DNA of 64,000 nucleotides from Scrofimicrobium canadense. GTDB taxonomy: Bacteria > Actinomycetota > Actinomycetes > Actinomycetales > Actinomycetaceae. The position numbers and the translations under genes are program-made. Of this stretch, positions 18,485 to 26,984 are shown one piece after another; positions within the stretch are counted from its first letter, which is position 1; each line of letters begins with the position of its first letter. The stretch is from the NCBI RefSeq assembly GCF_009696615.1, contig NZ_VULO01000005.1, positions 62,001 through 126,000 on the forward strand, read 5' to 3'. Under the pieces are notes generated by a model. It ran no database searches, was not told the DNA's origin, and saw only the letters and a list, made by a program, of their open reading frames with translations.

Positions 18485-18722
18485 ACATAGGAGCATCAAC
18501 GCCCTCGCAAAGACCGCGGTCGGCCTATACAAGACTGAGTGCGTCAAGACTGACAGGCCGTTCCGCACCACTGATGAACCCGAGCCGGCGACCCTTTCCT
18601 GGATGCACTGGTTCAATCACGACCACCTCCATTCCACGATCGGATACCGGACACCAATCGAATGCGAAACCAACTACCAGCACCTTCAAAACAGCACCCA
18701 GACCGCAATAGCCCCGGGATAA
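18485..18722 (+). pseudogene. IS3-family transposase OrfB C-terminal remnant
   Basis: About 75 residues on the plus strand, including GLYKTECVK, WMHWFNHDHLHSTIGYRTPIE and the terminal region, match the end of the IS3-group DDE integrase core, with the last catalytic glutamate region lost. It faces away from the OrfA fragment, so the two pieces come from a rearrangement or from two insertions. Confidence 0.75.
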
Positions 18723-18749
18723 ACAACCCTCCACCAAACCCGGGGCGAT

Positions 18750-18845
18750 TCAATGCTCCGTCATTTCCTCATTCAACGCGGTCTCCAGGACCGTTTTCGT
18801 GAACTGCTTCAGGAGCCCATCAGGACCCGTCAAAAGGACTTGTCA
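18750..18845 (-). pseudogene. IS256-family transposase N-terminal remnant
   Basis: Reading the minus strand, a short frame gives GPDGLLKQFTKTVLETALN followed by EEMTEH and TGA. This is the conserved opening of IS256 (mutator-like) transposases, cut off exactly where LGY should follow. It abuts the IS3 remnant. Too short to be functional. Confidence 0.65.
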
Positions 18846-18869
18846 ACAAGGTAACGGTCTTGGGGAGAA

Positions 18870-21800
18870 TCACAAATCGGGCAGAGGCATTTGGATTCGT
18901 CTCAGTCTGCCACCGTCAACAAATTCTCCTCGTCCCGGAGGAAAATCTGAGCGTCGCATACGTGGGAAAGGAGTTCGGAATAGGGCTTCGCCATCGATTT
19001 GATCGGGTTGGAGTACTAAGCCTCGACGCTGGTTACGTACCTCGGCAATGAGCGGCCATGAAGATGACCATGCAGAGTTTTCGCCCTCGGCAATCACTAG
19101 GTGGTCGTTGCGGCGTATCTCTTTGATGAGGGATAGAAGAGGCTGCTCAGCTGGGGTTCCCAGATAATCGGACAATCCTTCGATGACGAGCACCAAGCCC
19201 GGTTCTTCGCCTGCTGGAATCCGCGCTATATTTTGCAGCGTCGCTGCAAGCTCAGCTGCTGATTCAACGTTGGTGCTGCGATCATCCCATATCTCTAGCC
19301 CTGCTGCCTGTGAGCGGGGAGAACCTATATACGCCATGCGTATGTCTTTAGACCAGTGTCGCAGGCTGAGGCTGAGACAGTGAACCGCTGTGCTGCGGCC
19401 ACTGCGGGGCATTCCGGCAAGCATGATAATGCCATGCGGAGAAAAACCTACTGCCCCTAACGTATCCTCTGCGATTCCGAGCAAAGGGAGATCGTTAGAG
19501 TAGTCGCTGAGGATTGAAGATAGCGGTATCACTTCTTCGAGGCGTTCAATGGGCGCAACATCTTGAATGCCAGCGTGCCGCAGTTGTTCTGCTACTTGTT
19601 TCGCATACTCTGCTTGATCGTTAGGTTTTCCTAGACCACCGATCACGCCTAGTTGGATTTCGTGTTGGTCTGAGGATATTACTGCACGCCCGGGAGGTGA
19701 ATCTTTGGTGAGAATACTCTTGTCTACTCCCAAAGAGAGGTACGCATTTTCGTCGGCTTGTCGCAAAATTAGGCGTAGAGAAAAGAAGGCGCTGAGGGTG
19801 GAACTGAGAGCACCTGGTCTCTCGATACTTACTACCACGTGTATTCCAAGGGGACGGCCTTCGGCCATGACGCGCTTAATAGATTCATATGTTGAAACTA
19901 AGTTGGCTTCGCCCTCGTAAGCATCTCGAAAGGCTGCCAGTCCGTCAATGATGACAAAAATGCGTGGAGTATGTGGATTGTTGCTGAGGGTCCGGTAGTC
20001 CTCAAGGGATTCAGCACGAAACTCGGAGAAAATCCTTGTCCTAGACTCAATTTCTTCGACTAGGAGTTTTGTCAGTCTCATGATACGTTCCGCATCCGTA
20101 CCTTTGATGACAGAAGCGACGTGCGGTAAGTCTTCAAGCATTGTCAATGCTCCTGCACCAAAATCGAGTGCATATACACAGACGGGCTCAGGACTATTTC
20201 CTAGGGCAGCTGCCAGGGCCACCGAACGTAGCAGTGTGGATTTTCCCGCGCCGGATGCTCCGAAAACAGCTAGATTTCCATCGTGGTCGGGACAGTAAGA
20301 GACTACGTATTGGCTCTGATCTTCAGGTGAATCGACAATGCCTAGGGGGACCTGGCCACGGTTGTATGTCAGTGATAGTAGGTCCACCGTGGAGGGTAGT
20401 TCGGGCAACCAAGGTTTCCTTGGTGGAGGGATCGTAGCGAGGGTTGCTGCAGCGCTTATAGTAGCTACACATCGGGCAATGTCTGTAGGGCCGTCTTCAG
20501 TAACGTTAAGCTCATCAGTAGGTGCATCTGTCGGAATATCCCATTTTTCACCTGGCCCAAAAGTTAGTGTTTCTAACTCTATGGTGGGAGGTGTTGGTTT
20601 AGTGGAGCTACGCCCACCCGCATAGGCGGCTTGAAATAGTGAGATCTTACCGGGTCCTGTCCTTACTGCGGCTCGACCCGGTAGCAATGGATCGAAGTCC
20701 GCAGCGAGCCCGTCTCCCAAAACATCGGTCGAATCGACCGGGTCGGCCATGCGTAGTGCGATACGGAGATTGGTGTTGGCGCGCAGATTATCTTTTATCA
20801 CCCCTGCAGGGCGTTGCGTTGCCAAAATAAGGTGGAGTCCTAAGGAACGACCCCGTTGGGCGATGTCAACTACTCCGTCAACGAATTCTGGGAATTCCTT
20901 TGCCAACGCTGCGAATTCGTCAACAACAATGACCAGAGCAGGTGGTGTTTCGGGGTCTCCTGTCCGCTCCAGGGTCAAGAGATCTTTTGCTTTCTTGCGA
21001 TTGAGGAGGTGCTCTCGGTAGCGTAGCTCTGCTCTAAGTGATGTGAGAGCCCGGCGAACCAGATGAGGGGAAAGATCAGTCACTAGCCCGACACTATGGG
21101 GAAGTTCCACGCAATCAGCAAATGCGGCGCCACCCTTATAGTCGACGAACAGGAAGGTTACTCGATCGGGGCTGTGTGAGGCTGCCATGCTAAGTACCCA
21201 TGCTTGAAGAAACTCGCTTTTCCCGGAACCGGTCGTGCCGCCTACAAGAGCGTGGGGTCCCTGGGTTCGCAAATCTAACGAATACTCGTACTGGGTGCCT
21301 TGCCCGACTATCGCCTTGAGAGTGGCATCATTGCGACGGCGCAGAGGCTTTGTGAAACCACGAATAATCGACCCGCTTTCATGCCACCTCCCGATAATTG
21401 CTTGCGCATCATCTGCGACCTCACTGCCAACAAGGGAAAGGAAAGAGACACTTCTGGGCAGGTCAGACTGATCGATGAGTGGGGCACCCGAATCAGTCAA
21501 TGCTGAGAGACGTAGCGCTCCTGAACGCACATGTTCGTGGGTAACCCATAACGAATCGACCTGAATGAGGCTATCGGATTGTGCATCACCAAACACATTG
21601 GGACCAGGAAATGCCTTGACAGATAGGAAAGCCCGGCACGCACTTGGCAGTTGTTCCTGACTATCGGCGAACCACACTACGTGCACCCCCAATGGGGCAC
21701 CGTTTTCTGCGATTGCTACTAGTCTTCCGCGTTCTATTGGCGCGTCGTCTTCAACGAGAAGTATCACTGTTGGAAGTCGTATTTCATGAGCACTGTTCTT

Positions 21801-23288
21801 GTGGGATTCTCTGCGTACTAGGAGCCCTTCGATGGATTCAACTAGCCTCTGAGCTGAATGTGCATCTGCTGCCAGGTGTGGCCCGGGCAGGGGTGAATGA
21901 ATGGATGCTGTGTGAGGCAACCATTTCAACCACTCCCATTCGGGGCAAGTATCCTGGGAAGCTAACGCACACACGATCACTTCAGAGGGCGAGTGAAGGG
22001 TAACTATCTGAAGCACAAGTGCGCGCGCAATATCCTGCCGTAGTTGTTTGCTTCCACCAACACCAAAAGAATGACAATCACGTAACTTCACGGTAAGGGG
22101 CACTGGACCCACGGTCGCGAATTCGTCCCGGATAGCAATGAGCCTTTCCCAGTCAGCTGAGCGCGATTCACTTCTCGTGGGTAGGCAGATAGAGTTTCGG
22201 GAAGGTCTAAAAGCTGCCCCTAAATGAATCTCAAGAAAGTTTTCTTTGTCGGGACGCCTCGACCACAGTTGTGCGGATTGACCGTATAAGGTTGCAAGAA
22301 GTACGTCCTGGCTTGGAACTTCGGCGTTGCGGGTGGCGATTTCTTCTTGGCGCAAATATTGGGCACGCTTTTGGAGAGTAGCGAGCGCTTCTTCGAATTC
22401 GTCACGCTCCAATCTTTTCCGTTGCCTCTCAGATAGACGTCGTTCAATGTATTGGCCGGTGATCATCAAGGGAGTCATTGCTATAAACAGCAAGCTCATA
22501 GGATTGCGCGTCACCATATACATTGCAAGACCCATGAGTGCGGGTGCCAACATGAGAAGTATTGGAAAGCGTTGAGGTTTGGCAGGAAGAGGAGGTGTGG
22601 GGGCTATTACTTCAGTCCCCTCAAACTGGCGCGTGATTACTGGCGAACGATTGTAGGGAACCTGGGTTCCTATAAGGTTCATGGCGCGGTGGCTGTTCTC
22701 TGTCGCCTCAAATAGCTCGATACCTATTTCGGTGTCACCAATACTGATGACGTCATGTGGGGAAACATAAGCGGACCCGATCTGGGAAGCGCCAACAAAG
22801 GTGCCATTTGCTGAGCCTCTATCATGGACTGCGATTTTATCTCCGACATGCAAGGTTGCGTGGGTATTTGAGACCGTGGGATCGCTAAGAATAATATCGC
22901 TGTTGCGAGAACGACCAATAGTATTAGCCCCTTGGTATAGGCTGAACATTCGTCCCTCGTCTGGTCCAGCAAAAACGTGTATTTTACCGAGGGGGACTTC
23001 GCCTACACGATTGCTTTCTAGTGGATATGCGTCGAGGGAGACAGTGGAACCTGAGCAAATTCCGGAATCCCCAATTGCAGCGTGAGGAACTAATCGCGTG
23101 GGGGATGATCCGTCTGGACGAGAAACGACCAATGTTAGTGTTTCTGCCGACTCTGGGGCTCGATGAAATGCAGGATTGGCCTTGGCAAGAGCGCGGGCTA
23201 TGTCGCTAACTCGCGCTGTCGCATCGGAAGTCACGATAAGGTCGATCACTTCAGCTGCCGTAGTGACAACTCGTAATCGCAACTGCAT
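18870..23288 (-). CDS. Type VII secretion ATPase, EssC/EccC type, with ubiquitin-like and FHA-like N-terminus
   Basis: A 1472-residue membrane ATPase. Residues 1-90 resemble a ubiquitin-like (YukD/EccD-N) fold. Residues 100-195 are an FHA-like domain (GRSRNSDIILSDPTVSNTH; DRGSANGTFVG). Two membrane segments lie at about 241-258 and 264-280. Three FtsK/SpoIIIE modules follow: the first has Walker A GGTTGSGKS at 683-691 and Walker B VIVVDEFA; the second has GASGAGKS; the third has GMPRSGRS, lacking the lysine. This is the motor of a type VII system and the only recognisable membrane component here. AAGGGGA precedes the ATG. It is divergent from the WXG100 operon across a 504-base AT-rich gap. 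Confidence 0.9.
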   Translation of the reverse strand: MQLRLRVVTTAAEVIDLIVTSDATARVSDIARALAKANPAFHRAPESAETLTLVVSRPDGSSPTRLVPHAAIGDSGICSGSTVSLDAYPLESNRVGEVPLGKIHVFAGPDEGRMFSLYQGANTIGRSRNSDIILSDPTVSNTHATLHVGDKIAVHDRGSANGTFVGASQIGSAYVSPHDVISIGDTEIGIELFEATENSHRAMNLIGTQVPYNRSPVITRQFEGTEVIAPTPPLPAKPQRFPILLMLAPALMGLAMYMVTRNPMSLLFIAMTPLMITGQYIERRLSERQRKRLERDEFEEALATLQKRAQYLRQEEIATRNAEVPSQDVLLATLYGQSAQLWSRRPDKENFLEIHLGAAFRPSRNSICLPTRSESRSADWERLIAIRDEFATVGPVPLTVKLRDCHSFGVGGSKQLRQDIARALVLQIVTLHSPSEVIVCALASQDTCPEWEWLKWLPHTASIHSPLPGPHLAADAHSAQRLVESIEGLLVRRESHKNSAHEIRLPTVILLVEDDAPIERGRLVAIAENGAPLGVHVVWFADSQEQLPSACRAFLSVKAFPGPNVFGDAQSDSLIQVDSLWVTHEHVRSGALRLSALTDSGAPLIDQSDLPRSVSFLSLVGSEVADDAQAIIGRWHESGSIIRGFTKPLRRRNDATLKAIVGQGTQYEYSLDLRTQGPHALVGGTTGSGKSEFLQAWVLSMAASHSPDRVTFLFVDYKGGAAFADCVELPHSVGLVTDLSPHLVRRALTSLRAELRYREHLLNRKKAKDLLTLERTGDPETPPALVIVVDEFAALAKEFPEFVDGVVDIAQRGRSLGLHLILATQRPAGVIKDNLRANTNLRIALRMADPVDSTDVLGDGLAADFDPLLPGRAAVRTGPGKISLFQAAYAGGRSSTKPTPPTIELETLTFGPGEKWDIPTDAPTDELNVTEDGPTDIARCVATISAAATLATIPPPRKPWLPELPSTVDLLSLTYNRGQVPLGIVDSPEDQSQYVVSYCPDHDGNLAVFGASGAGKSTLLRSVALAAALGNSPEPVCVYALDFGAGALTMLEDLPHVASVIKGTDAERIMRLTKLLVEEIESRTRIFSEFRAESLEDYRTLSNNPHTPRIFVIIDGLAAFRDAYEGEANLVSTYESIKRVMAEGRPLGIHVVVSIERPGALSSTLSAFFSLRLILRQADENAYLSLGVDKSILTKDSPPGRAVISSDQHEIQLGVIGGLGKPNDQAEYAKQVAEQLRHAGIQDVAPIERLEEVIPLSSILSDYSNDLPLLGIAEDTLGAVGFSPHGIIMLAGMPRSGRSTAVHCLSLSLRHWSKDIRMAYIGSPRSQAAGLEIWDDRSTNVESAAELAATLQNIARIPAGEEPGLVLVIEGLSDYLGTPAEQPLLSLIKEIRRNDHLVIAEGENSAWSSSWPLIAEVRNQRRGLVLQPDQIDGEALFRTPFPRMRRSDFPPGRGEFVDGGRLRRIQMPLPDL

Positions 23289-23792
23289 AGCACATCCCCT
23301 TCGACATAATTCGTCGGCTTTCTGGCAAAAACGACCCTATTTTTGAGTTAACTCACTGATTTTTGGCGCGCGTTAGCCTAGCAAAACTGTTGAGTCTATC
23401 TAGTGCTGGCCACAACATGAGACTTACACGATGTTAAAAAAGATGCTGCAAGTATTCGTCTACTTGATATTGTGCATAAAAAATGAGTGTTAGAACAGGT
23501 AAATAACTATGTTGGCTTTATATACCAATCGGTAATTTAAGCGGGAAAATCAAGGTTTTCTCTGTATCGCGACTTTAATGAAAGTGCTGGTGGCCCCAGT
23601 TATTGAGCGATTGTGGTTAGAAGCGGATCTTTGGGGAATTCCCTTTTTTCCTTTCCGAGTGTGCGGTAACCTAGAGGCAATCGTTTTGCGATGAACATTT
23701 ACGGATCTTCGTGTCGACCTTATGGATGACGGTTCACGCATGTTTGTTTTACACAGGCGGGGTGTTCCCGCCCTTTTGATTGGAGGATTCTT
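23289..23792. other. AT-rich divergent regulatory region of the type VII locus
   Basis: 504 bases between the divergent ATPase and WXG100 genes. It is visibly richer in A+T than its surroundings and holds no credible gene. It should carry both promoters. Near its right end lies a terminator-shaped hairpin (23756-23777). Confidence 0.5.
23756..23777 (+). promoter_or_regulatory. Terminator-shaped hairpin in the WXG100 leader
   Basis: GGCGGG (23756-23761), loop GTGTT, CCCGCC (23767-23772), then CTTTT. It sits just before the TTGGAGGA ribosome-binding site and 16 bases before the start at 23793. It could attenuate or tune transcription into the type VII operon, or end transcription arriving from upstream. 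Confidence 0.6.
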
Positions 23793-24083
23793 ATGGCTAA
23801 CGTAAATGTGACCTATGACGAGATGCGTTCGGCAGCAGACCGTCTTGGAGTAGGCCGCGACGAAATGGTCTCGAAACTCAATGAGCTAAAAGCTTTTATT
23901 TCCAGTCTAATTAGCTCTGGATTCGTCACCGATCAAGCCTCTGTTCGGTTTGGCGAAACGTATACGGAATTCACCACTAATGCAACAGAAACAATCAATA
24001 ATCTAGAAGATCTTGCTCGGTATTTGCGTGGCGCCGCTGAAGCAATGGAATCGACTGACGCACAACTCGCAGCACAAATCTAA
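23793..24083 (+). CDS. WXG100-like type VII secretion protein
   Basis: A 96-residue helical-hairpin protein typical in length and layout of WXG100/EsxA-family secreted proteins: helix about 6-38, a turn, helix about 50-90. The central W-x-G is replaced by S-G-F (LISSGFVTDQASVRFGETY), which occurs in divergent members. GGAGGATTCTT precedes the ATG. It opens a seven-gene run on the plus strand. It is the likely structural substrate of the divergent ATPase. Confidence 0.8.
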   Translation: MANVNVTYDEMRSAADRLGVGRDEMVSKLNELKAFISSLISSGFVTDQASVRFGETYTEFTTNATETINNLEDLARYLRGAAEAMESTDAQLAAQI

Positions 24084-24097
24084 AAATTGCCTGCCAT

Positions 24098-24361
24098 ATG
24101 GCTGATCTATTCATTGACTATGAAGTCTTGGCTGAGACTTCAACACGACTAGCATTTGTTGCCGATAAGTTCGTCAGTGCAGGGGCTGACGCTGTTGCCA
24201 TAGCGGACGCAGCTGCAGGCCACGAAGTTCTACAGACTGCCATTTTGAGGTCCGCAGCCGACTGGCAGTTCAAGCGAGAAAAGCTAGTAAACAAGATGGG
24301 GCAAGCAGCAGCCTCTGCGACTGATATAGCTAAGTCTTTTGAAGAGACTGATAATGGCTGA
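24098..24361 (+). CDS. Small helical type VII-associated protein
   Basis: An 87-residue all-helical protein (MADLFIDYEVLAETSTRLAF). The AAAGHEVLQTAILRSAADWQFKREKL segment resembles small EspC/ESX-like proteins encoded before actinobacterial T7SS substrates, with a conserved tryptophan in the second helix. It lies 14 bases after the WXG100-like gene and 21 bases before the large substrate gene, so it may be a co-secreted partner or chaperone. Confidence 0.6.
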   Translation: MADLFIDYEVLAETSTRLAFVADKFVSAGADAVAIADAAAGHEVLQTAILRSAADWQFKREKLVNKMGQAAASATDIAKSFEETDNG

Positions 24362-24382
24362 TCTGCTGAGAGTGGCATAGCA

Positions 24383-25621
24383 ATGGCAATTACGAAATTT
24401 GACTTGGTCGCAGCAGAAAACCCGATTCCGGGCGATCCAGATATGATTGCGGCGGCCGCCAACGACTATGCAAATCTCGCGGAAAGCATTGGGGACGCCG
24501 TCAATACGCTTGATGACATTACGGGGAGGAATGCGACATTACGAGGGCAGAGTGTTGTGGCCTTGCAACAAGAACTCACGGAGATACGCGATCAGCTAAG
24601 CAAAGTGCAAACCAGCTACCGGAAGACCAGTACCGCACTTGACACATACCATCCAGTGTTGCGGAATTGCAAGGATGCGGTTGAGGCGATCCAGATGACT
24701 GTACGAGTCCTCGCTGACGCCCTGACTGATGCCCAAGAAAAGCGCTATTCCATCGAAGAAGAGATGAGGCTGCTTATCGGGGAGCCGTTGACGGACGAAG
24801 AATACTCTGAGCAACATGACCAATTATTCAGGTCTAGCAACAACCTAGAGACAAGGATCGCGAATCTCAACACTCAAATTGATGGGTACGTAGACGAAGC
24901 GAACACGCACTACAACACGTCGCTTCAAGCTGCGCAGACTGCAGCGGACACTATCACCTCGTCTCTCGATTCCAGCATGATCGATGCGTGGAACGAAACA
25001 GAGCAAAAAGTCCTGCAAAGCGCGTCAAAAGTGGGGGGAATATTCGCATATGGGCTGGGGATTCTTTCATTGGTGGCGGTTCCACTTGATGGAGGATCGT
25101 CTTACTGGCTTGCTATGGCCTCATTTGGTTTGGCTACCGCCACTTTGGGTATCGATGTCGTTCTCCTCACTCAGTACGATGAGGGAACATGGGAAGGTGT
25201 CCTCATTGATGGGGCCTTCCTAGCTTTACCGGGGGCAGGAAAGCTAGCTAGTAAATTCCCTGGATTTCGTAACTTCAAGGGGCCGAATGCACGTCTTGCA
25301 GAGGACGTTGAAGCCGCCAGAAAAAGCGTCCTAGCGACAGGGCCAGTGAAAACTCCTCCAGTAAATGGCTTTGACAAGTCCCCTGCATTCGAGGTGCTGG
25401 ACAAGGTATGGCGTTCTTTGGGTGAGAACACGGGGTCGGTGGAACGACTTAACCGACTTATTCAATGGAAACCGCTAACCGCTGCCGACATAGTTCTCAT
25501 CAACCAGGCACTTGAATCACAAGGGATCGCATTTCGTTGGAATGTCACAAAAAAAGTATATGAATGCGTGGGTGAACCGGTGGTAAACGCGGCTGTGAAG
25601 GAGGCTGTAGGTGTTGAGTGA
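24383..25621 (+). CDS. Putative T7SS-secreted protein
   Basis: A 412-residue protein. Residues about 1-110 follow the pattern of the N-terminal domain of putative T7SS-secreted proteins (NPIPGDPDMIAAAANDYANL, then long helices), and residues 110-210 are coiled-coil-like. A hydrophobic stretch lies at about 215-275, followed by a C-terminal domain of about 135 residues (from FPGFRNFKGP) with no motif I recognise. The architecture is that of polymorphic toxins or anchored effectors, but toxicity cannot be read from sequence. It overlaps the next gene by 11 bases. Confidence 0.65.
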   Translation: MAITKFDLVAAENPIPGDPDMIAAAANDYANLAESIGDAVNTLDDITGRNATLRGQSVVALQQELTEIRDQLSKVQTSYRKTSTALDTYHPVLRNCKDAVEAIQMTVRVLADALTDAQEKRYSIEEEMRLLIGEPLTDEEYSEQHDQLFRSSNNLETRIANLNTQIDGYVDEANTHYNTSLQAAQTAADTITSSLDSSMIDAWNETEQKVLQSASKVGGIFAYGLGILSLVAVPLDGGSSYWLAMASFGLATATLGIDVVLLTQYDEGTWEGVLIDGAFLALPGAGKLASKFPGFRNFKGPNARLAEDVEAARKSVLATGPVKTPPVNGFDKSPAFEVLDKVWRSLGENTGSVERLNRLIQWKPLTAADIVLINQALESQGIAFRWNVTKKVYECVGEPVVNAAVKEAVGVE

Positions 25622-26960
25622 TTCTGAAGTAAAGAATGAGAGGGGTAGATTACTGGGGTCGGGTGTGAAGTATCCGGTGATCTTTAGAGAATTTCCTCTC
25701 CGTGATCCGTACTATTTGGCGTTCCTTTTTGTGTTTATTCCTGCTGTTGTTCTTGGTGCCCCGTTGTATGAGTACATGCGCGGTAATCTTGAGCTGGAAC
25801 TTGCTGTGGTGTTGGGTGTTCTTTTGGCGGTTTCGTATCCGACTGTGGCTGTGGGTTTGAGTGTGCGGTCTGTGGTGTGGCGGTGGCGGATTGGGGGGTT
25901 GGTTCGTCGGGTGCGTGGTTTTCGTTCTGGTGAGGTGTTGGTTGCGGCGCGGTGTATGTTGCCGTATCGGCGGGTGTTGGAGCGGACGCGGTTTAAGCAG
26001 AAGTGGAGTTTGTTGCCTACTCGGTTGGAAGAGCCGGTGGTGTTGGTTGATGTGGGGGATGCTATCGAGGTGTGGGGGCTTCGTTCGAGGAAGGAGCCTA
26101 TGGGGGTGATTGCGGTGGATGCGTATTTTTATATGTTGCATGTGCCGGGTGTGGGGTCTAATCATGTGTATCAGGGGTTGGCGATTGGTACTCGGGGTTT
26201 TGTGTCGGCTCGTGCGGGCGAGGTGGTGGAGTACGCGGTTGTTGTGAGGCCTTTTGTTGAGCCTGTGGGTAAGCGTAGTGATTATGCCCGTCAGGTTGAG
26301 GATAGTGTTCGCGCTCTTGACCGGTTGGATGTTGTGGGCAAAGAGTTGCGTGCGGGTAGTGTGATTGTGCGTCCTGCCGGTGGTGTGGTGGTGTCTTTGG
26401 CGGTGACTTTTTCGGTTGGTTGGTATTTGTCGGTTGGTGAGTGTTCTTCTGCTCGTTTGACTCAGGGGCGGTGTGAGCCGCATTGGATTACGCCTGACAT
26501 GTGTTGGAGCCAGATTGGGGCGTGGTATCCCGATGGGGTTGGTGAGCAGTGTTGTGGGGTCGCGCGTGTTGGTGTTGTTGATACTGGGGTGGTTGGGGCC
26601 AGTGGGGGGTTTACTCATGGGGGTCAGGTTTGTCCCCATGGTCATCCGTGTAAGTCTCAGCCGGTAGAGTTTTCGTATTTTTGGTCTGGGTGGCAGCAGG
26701 TGTTTGCTGATACTGTCAGTGAGTGTGTGGTGGTTCGTCAGTTTATTCCGTTGCGTGATGTTGAGGGGATGACGGTTCCTGCTGGTGATAAAACATTAGG
26801 GTTTGTGCTTGAGTATGAGTGCTACCGCGCGGAGAATGTGAGAGAGTTTTTGCGTTCAACCGAAGCTCTTTTCCCTCGTCTAACTAACACCAGCATTCCC
26901 CTGCCCGCACCCACCCACACCACACCCACCCACACAACCCACACCGGGCCATGGGTGTAG
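25611..26960 (+). CDS. Membrane protein of unknown function, tandem copy A
   Basis: A 449-residue protein not matched to any family I know. It starts at GTG 25611 after AAGGAGG (25598-25604). Two hydrophobic segments lie at about 30-50 and 65-85, followed by a basic stretch (WRWRIGGLVRRVRGFR) and a long soluble part. The C-terminal third is cysteine-rich (about nine Cys between residues 285 and 350) and the tail is Pro/Thr/His-rich. From residue about 81 it is almost identical to copy B. Codon use is strongly G+T-biased. Position after the secreted-protein gene allows an immunity, anchoring or secretion-accessory role; none is proven. Confidence 0.6.
   Translation: MLSDSEVKNERGRLLGSGVKYPVIFREFPLRDPYYLAFLFVFIPAVVLGAPLYEYMRGNLELELAVVLGVLLAVSYPTVAVGLSVRSVVWRWRIGGLVRRVRGFRSGEVLVAARCMLPYRRVLERTRFKQKWSLLPTRLEEPVVLVDVGDAIEVWGLRSRKEPMGVIAVDAYFYMLHVPGVGSNHVYQGLAIGTRGFVSARAGEVVEYAVVVRPFVEPVGKRSDYARQVEDSVRALDRLDVVGKELRAGSVIVRPAGGVVVSLAVTFSVGWYLSVGECSSARLTQGRCEPHWITPDMCWSQIGAWYPDGVGEQCCGVARVGVVDTGVVGASGGFTHGGQVCPHGHPCKSQPVEFSYFWSGWQQVFADTVSECVVVRQFIPLRDVEGMTVPAGDKTLGFVLEYECYRAENVREFLRSTEALFPRLTNTSIPLPAPTHTTPTHTTHTGPWV
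25851..26953 (+). repeat. 1.1-kb tandem direct repeat, copy A
   Basis: Matches 27210-28312 at a constant offset of 1359 bases with only about seven substitutions, which cause three residue changes (D/E, A/Q, V/L). The left limit falls within the last hydrophobic segment; the right limit is the ATG that in copy B starts the next gene. Confidence 0.95.
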
Positions 26961-26984
26961 TTGATTCCTTGGCTAGGTGATTTG

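Noticed and set aside
23550-23741. 63-codon minus-strand frame in the T7SS intergenic region
   Set aside because: Basic low-complexity sequence without a ribosome-binding site; region better explained as promoters.
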